In this document: in pieces, positions 9,398 through 20,384 of the stretch
How positions within the stretch are numbered: the stretch's first letter is position 1
How the letters are laid out: each line of letters begins with the position of its first letter
Assembly: GCA_013298145.1 (NCBI GenBank)
Contig: JAAFJO010000006.1
Span: forward strand, 124,001 to 188,000
Direction of reading: 5' to 3'
Length of the DNA stretch: 64,000 bases
Origin: Betaproteobacteria bacterium
Lineage (GTDB): Bacteria > Pseudomonadota > Gammaproteobacteria > Burkholderiales > Casimicrobiaceae
Translations under genes and position numbers: made by a program
The notes under the pieces: model-generated
Databases searched by the model: none
Told to the model about the DNA's origin: nothing
Seen by the model: only the letters and a program-made list of their open reading frames with translations

Positions 9398-9420
9398 GTG
9401 CGCTTCTCCTGGTTCTTTAT

Positions 9421-9522
9421 TCCCTCTCCCTCAGGGAGAGGGCTAGGGTGAGGAACGGGCGCTCGCGGCGTCACCGTTTTCCCTCACCCACCCTGCGGGC
9501 GACCTCTCCCAGCGGGAGAGGC
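9421..9522. repeat. Family E palindromic element (CCCTCTCCCTCAGGGAGAGGG... CCTCTCCCAGCGGGAGAGG)
   Basis: Paired hairpins between gltA and sucA; related copies near 22051-22094, 48036-48200 and 16601-16633. Confidence 0.88.
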
Positions 9523-9528
9523 ACTTTC

Positions 9529-10830
9529 TTAGCGCTGGTGCAGCGGCACCACATCGCGCTTCGTTGCGCCCATAAACAACTGGCGCGGACGACCGATCTT
9601 TTGATCCGGATCGGCGAGCATTTCGTTCAATTGAGCAATCCAGCCGACCGTGCGCGCGAGCGCGAAGATCGCAGTGAACAGCGAGGTCGGGATCCCAAGC
9701 GCGCGCTGCACGATGCCGGAATAGAAGTCGACGTTTGGGTACAGCTTGCGTGAGACGAAATACTCGTCGTTTAGCGCAACTTTCTCCAGCTCCATCGCGA
9801 GCTTGAAGAGCGGATCGTTTTGCAGACCCAGTTCGCCCAACACTTCGTGGCAGGTTTCGCGCATCAGCGTCGCGCGTGGATCGTAGTTTTTGTAAACACG
9901 ATGACCGAAGCCCATCAAACGCACATTGCTGTTTTTGTCTTTCACCTTCGCGATGAAATCAGGTAACTTCTCAACGCCGCCCGCCGCTTGCAATTCGTTC
10001 AACATCACGAGGCACGCCTCGTTTGCGCCACCGTGTGCAGGCCCCCACAAACAGGCAACACCTGCTGCAATTGCGGCATACGGATTCGTGCCCGAGGAGC
10101 CGCACAAACGAACGGTCGAGGTGGACGCGTTCTGCTCGTGATCAGCATGCAGAATGAAAATGCGATCGAGCGCGCGAACGAGCACATCGTTCACAACATA
10201 TTCCTCGCATGGCGTTGCAAACATCATGCGCATGAAGTTCGCCGTGTACGACAAATCATTCTTCGGATAGATCATTGGCTGACCCGTCGAATATTTGTAC
10301 GCCATGGCGACGAGCGTTGGCATCTTCGCGATCAAGCGGATCGCGGCGATCTGGCGATGCTCTGGGTTATTGATGTCTAGCGTGTCATGGTAGAACGCGG
10401 AGAGCGCGCCGACCATGCCCGTCATCACGGCCATTGGATGCGCGTCGCGTCGGAAGCCGCGCAGGAACTGATGCATTTGCTCATGCACCATCGTGTGATG
10501 CGTCACTAAGTCGACGAAATCGCGGTTTTGCTTCGCGTTCGGCAGCTCGCCATTCAACAGCAAATAACAGGTCTCAAGAAAGTCGCAGCTCTTTGCGATT
10601 TGATCAATCGGAAAGCCGCGATAAAGTAGCTCGCCCTTGTCGCCATCGATGTAGGTGATCTGCGAACGACACGCCGCAGTCGACATAAAACCTGGGTCGT
10701 AGGTGAACTTGCCCGTTTTCGCGTAGAGCGTTTTGATGTCAACGACATCGGGGCCGACCGTGCCTTTGAGCACTGGAAATTCAACGCTCGGTGAGCCGTC
10801 GCTGAAGCTAAGTGTTGCGGTGTTTGACAT
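9529..10830 (-). CDS. gltA: Citrate synthase (type II)
   Basis: 433 aa; [60 protein letters not shown]. Confidence 0.96.
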   Translation of the reverse strand: MSNTATLSFSDGSPSVEFPVLKGTVGPDVVDIKTLYAKTGKFTYDPGFMSTAACRSQITYIDGDKGELLYRGFPIDQIAKSCDFLETCYLLLNGELPNAKQNRDFVDLVTHHTMVHEQMHQFLRGFRRDAHPMAVMTGMVGALSAFYHDTLDINNPEHRQIAAIRLIAKMPTLVAMAYKYSTGQPMIYPKNDLSYTANFMRMMFATPCEEYVVNDVLVRALDRIFILHADHEQNASTSTVRLCGSSGTNPYAAIAAGVACLWGPAHGGANEACLVMLNELQAAGGVEKLPDFIAKVKDKNSNVRLMGFGHRVYKNYDPRATLMRETCHEVLGELGLQNDPLFKLAMELEKVALNDEYFVSRKLYPNVDFYSGIVQRALGIPTSLFTAIFALARTVGWIAQLNEMLADPDQKIGRPRQLFMGATKRDVVPLHQR

Positions 10831-10859
10831 TGTTGTTGTCTCCAGTGCTGACAGTTGAT

Positions 10860-11114
10860 TTAGTGTTTCGTAAGCGTGTCGCGAAGCGTTTGCACCATCG
10901 GGCGGGTGTCGGCCGGGAACTCATTGGTGCGGCCGGCGATGATGTCCCAGAGCGCGTTATCGTCGAGTTCGAGAAGGGTCTTCAGTTGCGTGTGTTCGTC
11001 ATCGGTGAATTGGTTGCCACGTGCGCTCAGCAAACGCTCCAACACTAGATCGTTTTCCAAGAATCCACGGCGGCAGCGCCAACGTAAACGGGATAAATCA
11101 ACATCACTTAACAT
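10860..11114 (-). CDS. sdhE: FAD assembly factor SdhE
   Basis: 84 aa; [21 protein letters not shown], between sdhB and gltA. Confidence 0.9.
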   Translation of the reverse strand: MLSDVDLSRLRWRCRRGFLENDLVLERLLSARGNQFTDDEHTQLKTLLELDDNALWDIIAGRTNEFPADTRPMVQTLRDTLTKH

Positions 11115-11177
11115 TTCGTTCTAGCCCAGAAGTAATGGTCGTTTCACGAAAAAACCTTTCCGGCCTCATCTCGCTTG

Positions 11178-11882
11178 CTATGCGCGTTTGACGAGCATTT
11201 CTTTGATCTTGCCGATCGCCTTGGTCGGGTTCAAACCCTTCGGGCAAACATCCACGCAGTTCATGATCGTGTGGCAGCGGAACAACCGATACGGATCTTC
11301 CAAATTCTCCAAGCGCTCTTCCTTCACCTGATCGCGCGAATCGGCGATGAAGCGATAGGCAGCGAGCAAGCCAGCGGGGCCGACGAATTTGTCGGGGTTC
11401 CACCAGAAGCTTGGGCAGCTGGTTGAGCAGCATGCGCAGAGAATGCATTCGTAGAGACCGTTTAGCTCTTCGCGATCTTCTTGCGACTGCAACCGTTCTT
11501 TCTCAGGCGGCGGCGTTTCATTGACGATGTAGGGCTTGATCGAGTGGTACTGCTTGAAGAACTGACTCATGTCAACGATCAAATCGCGAACGACGGGCAG
11601 ACCCGGCAGCGGACGCAGCGTCACTTTTTGCGGCAGGGTGAGCATGTTGGTGAGACACGCGAGGCCGTTCTTGCCGTTGATGTTCATCGCGTCGGAACCG
11701 CACACACCTTCGCGGCATGAACGGCGGAAGCTGATGGAATCGTCTTGTTTCTTCAACTTCATTAGCGCGTCGAGCAACATGCGCTCGGAGCCATCAAGCT
11801 CCACCTCGTACGTTTGCATGCGTGGCTTCGCATCCGTGTCAGGATCGTAGCGATAGATTTCGAAAATTCGTTTGTCTGCCAT
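11178..11882 (-). CDS. sdhB: Succinate dehydrogenase iron-sulfur subunit
   Basis: SCREGVCGSDAMNINGKNGLAC and CILCACCSTSCPSFWWN cluster motifs. Confidence 0.97.
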   Translation of the reverse strand: MADKRIFEIYRYDPDTDAKPRMQTYEVELDGSERMLLDALMKLKKQDDSISFRRSCREGVCGSDAMNINGKNGLACLTNMLTLPQKVTLRPLPGLPVVRDLIVDMSQFFKQYHSIKPYIVNETPPPEKERLQSQEDREELNGLYECILCACCSTSCPSFWWNPDKFVGPAGLLAAYRFIADSRDQVKEERLENLEDPYRLFRCHTIMNCVDVCPKGLNPTKAIGKIKEMLVKRA

Positions 11883-11897
11883 GATCTTTACAACTTA

Positions 11898-13682
11898 TTA
11901 GAACGTGCGTTTAACGGGCGGAATCGATTCCACGGTGAGCGGCTTCAGATTCACCGGCTTGTAATCGAGGCGGTTGCCTTCCGAGTACCAAAGCGTGTGC
12001 TTCATCCATTCGACGTCGTTACGTCCGAGCGGATGCTCAGGCGTATCGCCGTAGTCATCCACCGTATGCGCGCCACGACTCTCTTTGCGAGCGGCAGCGG
12101 ACACCATCGTCGCTTTCGCGGCTTCCATCAAGTTCGCCACTTCGAGTGCTTCGATTCGTGCGGTGTTGAAGATCTTCGACTTGTCTTTGAGCGAGAGATG
12201 CTTCGCGCGCTCATCAATCGCGAGCACTTTGCTCACGCCCTCGTCCATGCTCGCTTGCGTGCGGAACACACCTGCATGCAACTGCATCGTTTTGCGCAGG
12301 TCGTTCGCCACGTCTTGCGGATATTCACCACCCGAGCTTTTGTCGAGCACATCAATTCGCGAAAGCGAATAATCCGCGGCGTTCGCAGGAAGGGGCTTGT
12401 GCGACTTGCTCGCGAGCGCGGTGTCGATCAGGTGATTACCCGCCGCGCGGCCGAACACCAGCAAATCGAGGAGCGAGTTCGTACCCAAACGATTCGCGCC
12501 GTGCACCGATACGCATGAAGCTTCGCCAATTGCGTAGAGACCGTTAATGATCGAGTTCGGAGTGCCATTCTTCGGAACGACCACTTGCCCGTGAATATTC
12601 GTGGGTACACCACCCATTTGGTAGTGAATCGTTGGCACGACGGGAATCGGCTCTTTGATCACATCCACGTTCGCGAAGTTTTTCCCAATCTCGTGAACCG
12701 ATGGCAAACGCTTCATGATCGTTTCGCCGCCCAAGTGCGTGAGATCGAGCGCGATGTAGTCGCCATTCGGGCCACAACCGCGGCCTTCTTTGATCTCTTG
12801 ATCCATGCAGCGCGACACGAAATCACGCGGCGCGAGGTCTTTCAATTTCGGTGCGTAGCGCTCCATGAAACGCTCGCCATGTTTGTTGCGCAGAATCGCA
12901 CCTTCGCCACGACAACCTTCGGTGAGCAACACGCCCGCGTTATGCACGCCGGTCGGATGGAATTGCCAGAACTCCATATCTTCAAGCGGAATGCCCGCGC
13001 GCGCAGCCATTCCAAGACCGTCGCCGGTGTTGATGAACGCATTCGTCGACGCCGCGAAGATTCGGCCTGCACCACCTGTCGCGAGCAACACGCACTTGGC
13101 GTGGAAGATCGCCACTTCGCCCGTTTCCATTTCAAGCGCGGTGACGCCAACGACGTCGCCTTCGCTATCGCGGATCAGATCAAGCGCCATCCATTCAACG
13201 AAGAACTGCGTTTTGTTGCGCACGTTGTTCTGATATAGGGTGTGCAACATCGCGTGCCCCGTGCGATCCGCTGCTGCGCATGCGCGTGGCACGGGCTTTT
13301 CGCCGTATTTCGCGGAGTGACCACCGAACGGACGCTGGTAAATCGTGCCATCGGGATTGCGATCAAACGGCATCCCCATGTGTTCAAGTTCGTAAACGAC
13401 CTTCGGTGCTTCGCGACACATGAACTCAATGGCGTCTTGGTCACCCAGCCAATCGGAGCCTTTCACCGTGTCATAGAAGTGATAGTGCCAATTGTCCTCG
13501 TCCATGTTGCCGAGAGACGCGCCAATACCGCCTTGCGCCGCGACGGTGTGCGAGCGCGTTGGGAACACTTTCGAGAGCACCGCCACGCGCAACCCCGCTT
13601 TCGCGAGCTGCAACGAGCAACGCATCCCCGCGCCGCCCGCACCGACGACGACGGCGTCGTATTTGTGAATCGTTTGAGCCAT
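11898..13682 (-). CDS. sdhA: Succinate dehydrogenase flavoprotein subunit
   Basis: 594 aa; FPTRSHTVAAQGGIGASLGN, HPTGVHNAGVLLTEGCRGEG. Confidence 0.97.
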   Translation of the reverse strand: MAQTIHKYDAVVVGAGGAGMRCSLQLAKAGLRVAVLSKVFPTRSHTVAAQGGIGASLGNMDEDNWHYHFYDTVKGSDWLGDQDAIEFMCREAPKVVYELEHMGMPFDRNPDGTIYQRPFGGHSAKYGEKPVPRACAAADRTGHAMLHTLYQNNVRNKTQFFVEWMALDLIRDSEGDVVGVTALEMETGEVAIFHAKCVLLATGGAGRIFAASTNAFINTGDGLGMAARAGIPLEDMEFWQFHPTGVHNAGVLLTEGCRGEGAILRNKHGERFMERYAPKLKDLAPRDFVSRCMDQEIKEGRGCGPNGDYIALDLTHLGGETIMKRLPSVHEIGKNFANVDVIKEPIPVVPTIHYQMGGVPTNIHGQVVVPKNGTPNSIINGLYAIGEASCVSVHGANRLGTNSLLDLLVFGRAAGNHLIDTALASKSHKPLPANAADYSLSRIDVLDKSSGGEYPQDVANDLRKTMQLHAGVFRTQASMDEGVSKVLAIDERAKHLSLKDKSKIFNTARIEALEVANLMEAAKATMVSAAARKESRGAHTVDDYGDTPEHPLGRNDVEWMKHTLWYSEGNRLDYKPVNLKPLTVESIPPVKRTF

Positions 13683-13692
13683 TACTGCACTC

Positions 13693-14040
13693 CTACTTCA
13701 AGAAAAACAAAATGTAGACCGCCCAGAGCGCGTACGCTGCTGCTGCGAGCCACGAATACGCATTGAGTGCTGAGCGCACCATTGCGTTTTTCACGTAATC
13801 CGGCCACACATGCAACACACCAATTAGGCCGTGATAGAAAGTTGCGATGAGCGCGAGGGCGGTAAAAGCTTTGAACGCGTTGTTTGCAAAGAGCGCTTGC
13901 CACTGAGCGTAGCTCGGCGTGCCGTTGATCAACAACAAGGCAATGACGAGTAGCGCATAGAGCCCAACGATGACCGCGCTGATTCGCTGCAACCACCATT
14001 CTTGGGTAAACGATTTGCCGCTCATGCTACGAGCCTCCAA
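13693..14040 (-). CDS. sdhD: Succinate dehydrogenase membrane anchor
   Basis: 115 aa hydrophobic; TFYHGLIGVLHVWPDYV; upstream of sdhA. Confidence 0.88.
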   Translation of the reverse strand: MEARSMSGKSFTQEWWLQRISAVIVGLYALLVIALLLINGTPSYAQWQALFANNAFKAFTALALIATFYHGLIGVLHVWPDYVKNAMVRSALNAYSWLAAAAYALWAVYILFFLK

Positions 14041-14438
14041 ACGACCAGGGCCGTGACGACGACCGAAGCAAAAAACACTGCTGTAGCGCTGCTACGAGCC
14101 GATGCGAGATCAAGCCACTTGTTCGCATCTTGAATCATGTGGCGAACGCCAGCGATCAGGTGATAAATCACAGCAAACAAAAGGCCGATCAAAACGATCT
14201 TTGCGATCCAGTTGCCCCACACAATCGTGCGACACGCTTCGAAACCAGACTCTGATTTGAGGCTCATTTGCAGCATCGGGAGCAACAGGATCATGCCCAC
14301 GAAAAGCGCGACGCCGGTGATACGGTGCACGATGGAGGCGACACCGATAATCGGCAGGCGATAGTTGGAAAGGTCGCCCATACCGATGTTTCGGTACACC
14401 GGGCGCTGCTTTGTTTTCTGTAAGGTTTGTTCAGACAT
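14022..14438 (-). CDS. sdhC: Succinate dehydrogenase cytochrome b556 subunit
   Basis: RPVYRNIGMGDLSNYRLPIIGVASIVHRITGVALF, HLIAGVRHMIQD. Confidence 0.92.
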   Translation of the reverse strand: MSEQTLQKTKQRPVYRNIGMGDLSNYRLPIIGVASIVHRITGVALFVGMILLLPMLQMSLKSESGFEACRTIVWGNWIAKIVLIGLLFAVIYHLIAGVRHMIQDANKWLDLASARSSATAVFFASVVVTALVVWRLVA

Positions 14439-14468
14439 AAATCGTTGTCTTATTTGGGTCGCTAAAAA

Positions 14469-15299
14469 TTAATTCAGTTCGTTGGCGTAGTGATGACTAC
14501 GTGTGGTGCAAAGACCGCGACGAAATTCAACCGGCTTATCACCGTATGTGTAGGCCACGCGCTCGACGGACAGTAGCGGAGAGCCGATACCCACGCGCAG
14601 CACCTCTGCCGTGTTCGGATCCGCCGCAACGGCACGCACCTGCTCATTCGCGCGCAGCATTCGTACGCCGAACTCCGTTTCGAAGAAGCCGTACATCGAG
14701 CCTTCGTAAGAATCAAAGCGTTCTTTGCTGAGCCCCTTGAAGAGCGACGCCGGCAAGGTGATTTCGTCGAGAACCGTTGGCATACCGCTGTATCGCAAGA
14801 CGCGTCGCAACTGGATTACAGAATCGCCTGTTGCAATTTCGAGGGCGCGGGCCACCTCGGCGCTAGCGCGAGCGCGTTTGATCTCAAGCAGCTCGCTTTC
14901 GGGATATTCGTCTTGCCCATCGTTTCTCCGGATGCGGAGAAAGCGAAACATCGAGCTCTTGGTTTCGGTATGGGTGGCAACAAAGGTACCTTTGCCCTGG
15001 CGGCGAATCAAAATATTGTCCGAGGCGAGCTCATCGATTGCTTTGCGAACGGTTCCTTGACTGACAGCGAATCTCGCGGCAAGCTCCATTTCGCTCGGGA
15101 TAGCTTCGCCTGGCTGCCACTCGCCCGTTTCGAGCTGTTTAACGAGCAGGGCCTTAATCTGCTGGTAGAGCGGATGAAAAGTGGGGCCGACGCTCGTGGG
15201 CGTCGCCGAAAGTGGCGTCTGCGCAGCGGCGTCCGCGCCGTGCGACGTTCGCACTGGCGCGCCGGGCGCGAAACCGTTGAGGGTGACCACTTCGCTCAT
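14469..15299 (-). CDS. GntR family regulator (HutC/UTRA subfamily), candidate TCA-cycle regulator
   Basis: GntR HTH (PSEMELAARFAVSQGTVRKAIDELASDNILIRRQGKGTFV) plus UTRA-like C-domain; divergent from mdh and adjacent to sdhC. Confidence 0.9.
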   Translation of the reverse strand: MSEVVTLNGFAPGAPVRTSHGADAAAQTPLSATPTSVGPTFHPLYQQIKALLVKQLETGEWQPGEAIPSEMELAARFAVSQGTVRKAIDELASDNILIRRQGKGTFVATHTETKSSMFRFLRIRRNDGQDEYPESELLEIKRARASAEVARALEIATGDSVIQLRRVLRYSGMPTVLDEITLPASLFKGLSKERFDSYEGSMYGFFETEFGVRMLRANEQVRAVAADPNTAEVLRVGIGSPLLSVERVAYTYGDKPVEFRRGLCTTRSHHYANELN

Positions 15300-15345
15300 A
15301 GGGGCCGAATTCTCGCCTAAATTCCGCTGCAGCGCAATGCGACAT

Positions 15346-15369
15346 CTTATGTCTTATATAAGACATAAG
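15346..15369. promoter_or_regulatory. Perfect 24-bp palindrome CTTATGTCTTATATAAGACATAAG, candidate GntR operator
   Basis: Self-complementary over 24 bp; in the GntR/mdh intergenic region. Confidence 0.82.
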
Positions 15370-15373
15370 AGTT

Positions 15374-15403
15374 GTTGACGCGCGCGTCAACTTTGTGAAT
15401 AAT
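15374..15403 (+). promoter_or_regulatory. Candidate mdh promoter overlapping an 18-bp palindrome
   Basis: GTTGACGCGCGCGTCAAC (15374-15391) contains TTGACG; 17-bp spacer to AATAAT at 15398. Confidence 0.5.
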
Positions 15404-15612
15404 GGCAACAGTTACCAAAAACTCAGAATCATGTAAGCGAGTGGCTCTAGGCTTAACTACCGCGCGCTACCTGTCAGCGAACAAAACGCCGCCAGATGCG
15501 ACGCAAGTTGCGCCAAAATTAGGGGTTGCTTTCGAGCTTATGCGGCGGCGCATGTCGTGAACGCAGAGGCCCGATCCAGCCTTTTTTGCACTCCATACAG
15601 AAGGAAAACATA

Positions 15613-16596
15613 ATGAAAGCCCCCGTTCGAGTCGCCGTTACCGGTGCAGCTGGCCAGATCGGCTACGCACTCCTCTTCCGTATCGCCGCAGGCGAAATGC
15701 TTGGCAAAGATCAGCCGGTGATCCTGCAGTTGCTCGAAATCCCCGATGAGAAAGCTCAAAAGGCGCTCAAGGGCGTGATGATGGAATTGGAAGATTGCGC
15801 ATTCCCGCTGCTCGCAGGGATGGAAGCGCACTCCGACGCGATGACTGCATTCAAAGGCACCCACTACGCCGTTCTCGTGGGCGCACGTCCGCGCGGCCCC
15901 GGCATGGAGCGCGCTGACCTTTTGCAAGCCAATGCAGCCATCTTCACGGCTCAAGGCAAAGCACTGAACGCAGTGGCAGACCGCAACGTGCGCGTGTTGG
16001 TCGTCGGCAACCCGGCGAATACTAATGCCTACATCGCTCAGAAATCCGCACCCGATCTGCCTGCGAAGAACTTCACCTCCATGCTTCGCTTGGATCACAA
16101 CCGCGCACTTTCGCAACTCGCAGCGAAAACCGGCGTCGCTGTAGCCGACATCAAGAATTTGGTCGTGTGGGGCAACCATTCGCCCACGATGTATCCGGAC
16201 ATTCGTTTTGCCACCGCAAACGGCGTTGCGCTCAAAGACAAAGTTGACGATGCGTGGAACAACGACCTCTTCATCCCAACCGTGGGCAAGCGCGGCGCGG
16301 CGATCATTGAAGCGCGCGGCCTCTCGTCTGCGGCGTCGGCAGCCAATGCAGCGATCGATCACATGCGGGATTGGGCGCTCGGCACCAACGGCGCGTGGGT
16401 CACGATGGGCGTGCCATCTGACGGCAGCTACGGCATCCCAGAAGGTATTCAGTACGGCGTTGCAGTCACTTGCGCCAATGGCGAATACACGCGCATCACG
16501 GGCCTCGAAATCGACACGAAGAGCCGCGAGCGCATGGACAAAACGCTCAAGGAATTGACCGATGAGCGTGATGCGATTGCGCATCTGTTGAAGTAA
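15613..16596 (+). CDS. mdh: Malate dehydrogenase
   Basis: [52 protein letters not shown]; start set to the internal ATG after AAGGA. Confidence 0.96.
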   Translation: MKAPVRVAVTGAAGQIGYALLFRIAAGEMLGKDQPVILQLLEIPDEKAQKALKGVMMELEDCAFPLLAGMEAHSDAMTAFKGTHYAVLVGARPRGPGMERADLLQANAAIFTAQGKALNAVADRNVRVLVVGNPANTNAYIAQKSAPDLPAKNFTSMLRLDHNRALSQLAAKTGVAVADIKNLVVWGNHSPTMYPDIRFATANGVALKDKVDDAWNNDLFIPTVGKRGAAIIEARGLSSAASAANAAIDHMRDWALGTNGAWVTMGVPSDGSYGIPEGIQYGVAVTCANGEYTRITGLEIDTKSRERMDKTLKELTDERDAIAHLLK

Positions 16597-16600
16597 ATCG

Positions 16601-16633
16601 AGCTCCCTCTCCCGCCGCGCGGGAGAGGGAGCT
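16601..16633. repeat. Perfect hairpin after mdh (15-bp arms, 3-nt loop), family E-like; possible transcription end
   Basis: AGCTCCCTCTCCCGC-cgc-GCGGGAGAGGGAGCT. Confidence 0.75.
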
Positions 16634-16767
16634 TGAAGTCCGAGTAGTTTTTCACGCGCTAACACGTTTTAATGCGGGCTAGCGACTGAAAAATCACTGC
16701 GTAAACAAATCACGTAAATCGGCGTTAGCCCCGATGAAGTATGGGGATCGCCAAGAAAGCTTACTCT

Positions 16768-17646
16768 ATGCAATCGCCCGGTGCCCTATTCCGCAAAGCC
16801 CTCGTAGAAGAATCGCCGCTACAGGTCATCGGCGCGATCAACGCGAACCACGCGCTCCTCGCCAAACGTGCAGGCTACCGCGCGATCTATCTCTCCGGTG
16901 GTGGCGTCGCAGCGGGCTCGCTTGGCTTGCCTGATCTTGGCATCAACAACTTAGATGACGTACTCACCGACGTGCGCCGCATCACGGACGTGTGCGACAC
17001 GCCGCTGATGGTTGATATCGACACCGGCTTCGGCCCGAGCGCGTTCAACATCGCACGCACCGTGAAGTCCCTCATCAAATTCGGCGCGGCGGCGTGCCAC
17101 ATCGAAGACCAAGCGGGCGCGAAACGCTGCGGCCATCGCCCTGGCAAAGAAGTGGTCAGCACCGAGGAAATGGTCGATCGCGTCAAAGCCGCCGCTGACG
17201 CCAAAACCGACCCCAACTTCTTCGTTATCGCCCGCACCGACGCGATTCAAATGTTCGGGGTTGACGCCGCGATTGAGCGCGCGATCAAGTGCGTGGAAGC
17301 AGGCGCGGATGCGATCTTCGCCGAAGCAGCGTACGATCTGCCGACGTACAAGAAGTTTGTTGATGCTGTGAAGGTCCCGATCCTCGCGAACATCACCGAG
17401 TTCGGCAAAACGCCGCTCTTCACGGTTGACGAATTGAAGAGCGTTGGCGTCGGCATGGTCCTCTACCCACTCTCCGCCTTCCGCGCGATGAACAAAGCCG
17501 CAGAAAATGTCTATCAAACGATCCGCCGCGATGGTCATCAAAAGAACGTGGTCGATACGATGCAGACGCGCGAAGAGCTATACGATCGGATTGGGTATCA
17601 CGCGTTTGAAGCACATCTCGACGCCCTCTACGCGGCGAAAAAGTAG
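16768..17646 (+). CDS. prpB: Methylisocitrate lyase
   Basis: [69 protein letters not shown]. Confidence 0.95.
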   Translation: MQSPGALFRKALVEESPLQVIGAINANHALLAKRAGYRAIYLSGGGVAAGSLGLPDLGINNLDDVLTDVRRITDVCDTPLMVDIDTGFGPSAFNIARTVKSLIKFGAAACHIEDQAGAKRCGHRPGKEVVSTEEMVDRVKAAADAKTDPNFFVIARTDAIQMFGVDAAIERAIKCVEAGADAIFAEAAYDLPTYKKFVDAVKVPILANITEFGKTPLFTVDELKSVGVGMVLYPLSAFRAMNKAAENVYQTIRRDGHQKNVVDTMQTREELYDRIGYHAFEAHLDALYAAKK

Positions 17647-17654
17647 CGCCAAAC

Positions 17655-17915
17655 ATGCCAACCATTAGCGCGTTTTACGGAATCTTGATTCGCATGTACT
17701 TCGATGATCATGCGCCACCGCATTTTCATGCGATCTATGGCGAATTCGAAGCGATGATTGATATCAGCGAATTGTCCGTTCAACGCGGATCGCTCCCGCG
17801 TCGCGCGCTCGAACTTACCCTTGATTGGGCAGAACTACATCAAAGCGAGTTGATCGAAGATTGGCAGTTATGCGCAGCGAAGCAGACGCCTAAGCTCATC
17901 GAACCGCTTAAATAG
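17655..17915 (+). CDS. DUF4160 family protein
   Basis: MPTISAFYGILIRMYFDDHAPPHFHAIYGEFEAMIDI is typical of DUF4160; paired with DUF2442. Confidence 0.88.
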   Translation: MPTISAFYGILIRMYFDDHAPPHFHAIYGEFEAMIDISELSVQRGSLPRRALELTLDWAELHQSELIEDWQLCAAKQTPKLIEPLK

Positions 17916-17925
17916 GATCGACAAC

Positions 17926-18186
17926 ATGAACCCGTGGAATGTGCAACATGTTGAAGTGCGAGGAGACAAGGAGCTTGCGGTGAAGTTCGCAGACGGTCTA
18001 ACGGGTGCGGTGAAGTTCTCGGATTCGCATTTTCAAGGCGTGTTCGCGCCGTTACGCGAGCCCTCGTTCTTTAAGAAGGCATACGTCGAGCATGGAGCGG
18101 TTACATGGCCTGGCGGTCAAATCGACATTGCCCCTGATGCGATGTACGACGCGATCAAAGCGAACGGAACGTGGGTGCTGCAATGA
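17926..18186 (+). CDS. DUF2442 family protein
   Basis: VEVRGDKELAVKFADGLTGAVKF...FFKKAYVEHGAVTWPGGQIDIAPDAMYDAIK. Confidence 0.88.
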   Translation: MNPWNVQHVEVRGDKELAVKFADGLTGAVKFSDSHFQGVFAPLREPSFFKKAYVEHGAVTWPGGQIDIAPDAMYDAIKANGTWVLQ

Positions 18187-18194
18187 CAAGATTT

Positions 18195-18264
18195 GTAGGG
18201 TGGGCAGCCTCTGCCCACCAAAGCGTTACGATCACAGACCGCGTGGGCACAGCGTGCCCGCTCT
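18195..18264. repeat. Family B palindromic element
   Basis: GTAGGGTGGGCAGCCTCTGCCCACC ... GCGTGGGCACAGCGTGCCC. Confidence 0.8.
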
Positions 18265-18278
18265 CCAAATGAGTCACC

Positions 18279-18785
18279 ATGGATGTGAAACGCTCATCGC
18301 GTAGTTCAAATTGGTTGGTCGTAACGGATGCTTGTCTGCATCTCGCACTCGTTTTCACGTTCGTGGCTGGCCTCACTTTCATCGGCGCTTCAAGAATGGT
18401 CGAGTCAGCTGGGCAGCTGGTTGCCGCTGCCCTCTCTTCCGTTTACCTTGCGATGTTCGTCGCACTACCTACGTTCCTCTTACCCAGTTTGCTAGTTGCT
18501 TTGATGGTGCACAAGTCAAACAACGTGATTTGTTGGGGTCTAGCCTTTATCTTTAGCGGAATCTTCGCGCTGGCTTCGATTGCGGCTTGGCTTGCACCCG
18601 GCTGTCAGTACTCCAAAGTTTGGGAGCCACTGTGTTCGGCTGAAATTCGAGAATCGATCACTCTAGCGCCATCAGGCACGTGGGCTTTCGCAGTCGCCCA
18701 CCTATTCGCCACGCTTTGGCTATGTTGGAAAAGCCGGCGCCAGCGATCAGATCAGCGGTTAGCCGTAGCGACAGAAAGTTCTTGA
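18279..18785 (+). CDS. Hypothetical membrane protein
   Basis: 168 aa with about four hydrophobic segments; codirectional with prp genes. Confidence 0.6.
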   Translation: MDVKRSSRSSNWLVVTDACLHLALVFTFVAGLTFIGASRMVESAGQLVAAALSSVYLAMFVALPTFLLPSLLVALMVHKSNNVICWGLAFIFSGIFALASIAAWLAPGCQYSKVWEPLCSAEIRESITLAPSGTWAFAVAHLFATLWLCWKSRRQRSDQRLAVATESS

Positions 18786-18862
18786 ATCCTAAACACTGCA
18801 CTTGAGAGACGCCTTTGAACGTTGAAAGCGCAATCTCCAAAATACAAAAACGGAAAACGAAA

Positions 18863-20032
18863 ATGTCAGACACCTCATCCACCGCAACTGCAACTCCGGC
18901 CTTCAAACCCAAAAAATCCGTAGCCCTCTCAGGCACCGCCGCAGGCAACACTGCGCTTTGCACCGTCGGGCGCACTGGCAATGACTTGCACTATCGCGGC
19001 TATGACATTTTGGATGTCGCCGATGCGTGTGAGTTTGAAGAGATCGCGTATCTGCTCGTGCATAGCAAATTGCCGAACGCGGCGGAGCTTGTCGGTTACA
19101 AAACAAAGCTGATCGCGCTGCGTGGCGTGCCCGCTGCGGTGAAAGCGGCGCTGGAGCAATTGCCGCCTTCGGCGCATCCGATGGATGTGATGCGCACAGC
19201 AGTATCCGTGCTGGGCTGCGTATCGCCCGAGAAGGATGATCACAATCATCCGGGCGCGAAAGACATTGCGGACAAGCTGATGGCTTCGCTCGGCTCGATG
19301 ATGCTCTACTGGTATCACTTCAGCCACAACGGCATTCGCATCGACACCGATTCCGAAGAAGATTCGATCGGTGGCCACTTCCTGCATTTGCTGCATGGCA
19401 AGCGTCCGCCGCAGAGCTGGGTAAAGGCGATGCACACCTCGCTTATCCTTTATGCAGAGCATGAGTTCAACGCGTCCACTTTCACCGCACGCGTCGTCGC
19501 GGGCACGGGCTCAGACATGTATAGCGCGATCTGCGGCGGTATCGGCGCGCTGCGCGGGCCGAAGCACGGCGGCGCGAATGAAGTCGCCTTCGAGGTGCAG
19601 AAGCGTTATGACACGCCGGACGATGCCGAAGCGGACATCAAAGCGCGCGTGGAGCGCAAAGAAGTCGTGATCGGCTTTGGTCATCCGGTCTACACCGTAA
19701 GCGATCCGCGTAACAAAGTGATCAAAGAAGTGGCGCGCAAGCTCTCGGCAGAGAAGAGCGACATGAAGATGTTCAACATCGCCGAGCGATTGGAAACGGT
19801 GATGTGGGATATCAAAAAGATGTTCCCGAACCTCGATTGGTTTTCGGCCGTGAGCTATCACATGATGGGCGTGCCGACCGCGATGTTCACCCCGCTCTTC
19901 GTGATCGCCCGCACGAGCGGCTGGAGCGCACACGTGATCGAGCAGCGCATTGACGGCAAGATCATTCGCCCGAGCGCGAATTACGTCGGGCCGGAGGATT
20001 TGAAGTTTGTTCCTTTGAAGGATCGGAAGTAA
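18863..20032 (+). CDS. prpC: 2-methylcitrate synthase
   Basis: Citrate-synthase fold, [54 protein letters not shown]; between prpB and acnD. Confidence 0.95.
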   Translation: MSDTSSTATATPAFKPKKSVALSGTAAGNTALCTVGRTGNDLHYRGYDILDVADACEFEEIAYLLVHSKLPNAAELVGYKTKLIALRGVPAAVKAALEQLPPSAHPMDVMRTAVSVLGCVSPEKDDHNHPGAKDIADKLMASLGSMMLYWYHFSHNGIRIDTDSEEDSIGGHFLHLLHGKRPPQSWVKAMHTSLILYAEHEFNASTFTARVVAGTGSDMYSAICGGIGALRGPKHGGANEVAFEVQKRYDTPDDAEADIKARVERKEVVIGFGHPVYTVSDPRNKVIKEVARKLSAEKSDMKMFNIAERLETVMWDIKKMFPNLDWFSAVSYHMMGVPTAMFTPLFVIARTSGWSAHVIEQRIDGKIIRPSANYVGPEDLKFVPLKDRK

Positions 20033-20055
20033 CCGACTTATCGCAAGTGGCGTAG

Positions 20056-20083
20056 AATGGTAGCCACTTTGATAGATACCATT
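20056..20083. promoter_or_regulatory. Inverted repeat AATGGTA-N14-TACCATT, candidate vapBC operator
   Basis: Immediately upstream of the likely vapB start at 20102. Confidence 0.5.
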
Positions 20084-20101
20084 TTTGATGCGGAAGCTTC
20101 G

Positions 20102-20380
20102 ATGAAACCAGCGACAGGCAAAATCTTTATGTCTGGCCGCAGCCAGGCAGTGCGGATTCCAAAGGAATTTCGCTTTGATGCGACTGAGGTGGAATTCCTT
20201 CGCACGCCCTATGGAATTGCGCTTCGGCCGGTGATGGCTGAGCGTCCAAGGCTAACCCCCGCCGAGGCGATGGCAAAGATTCGCGCGCTCATTGCGGAAG
20301 GCGGCCCGGTGGATTTTCCTCCGCGAGATCAGCCCGCTGATCCGATGCGCGATTATTTCGCGGACTGGAAAGACGAGTAG
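20102..20380 (+). CDS. vapB: VapB-type (AbrB-like) antitoxin
   Basis: [28 protein letters not shown]. Confidence 0.87.
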   Translation: MKPATGKIFMSGRSQAVRIPKEFRFDATEVEFLRTPYGIALRPVMAERPRLTPAEAMAKIRALIAEGGPVDFPPRDQPADPMRDYFADWKDE

Positions 20381-20384
20381 CACG

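Noticed and set aside
11814-12518. 234-aa plus-strand ORF opposite sdhA/sdhB
   Set aside because: Antisense shadow of conserved sdh genes
14022-14040. sdhC/sdhD overlap of 19 bp as a special signal
   Set aside because: Ordinary short overlap in a compact operon
15538-16665. 375-aa minus-strand ORF opposite mdh
   Set aside because: His/Arg/Cys-rich shadow composition and antisense to a well-conserved gene; codon-bias artefact
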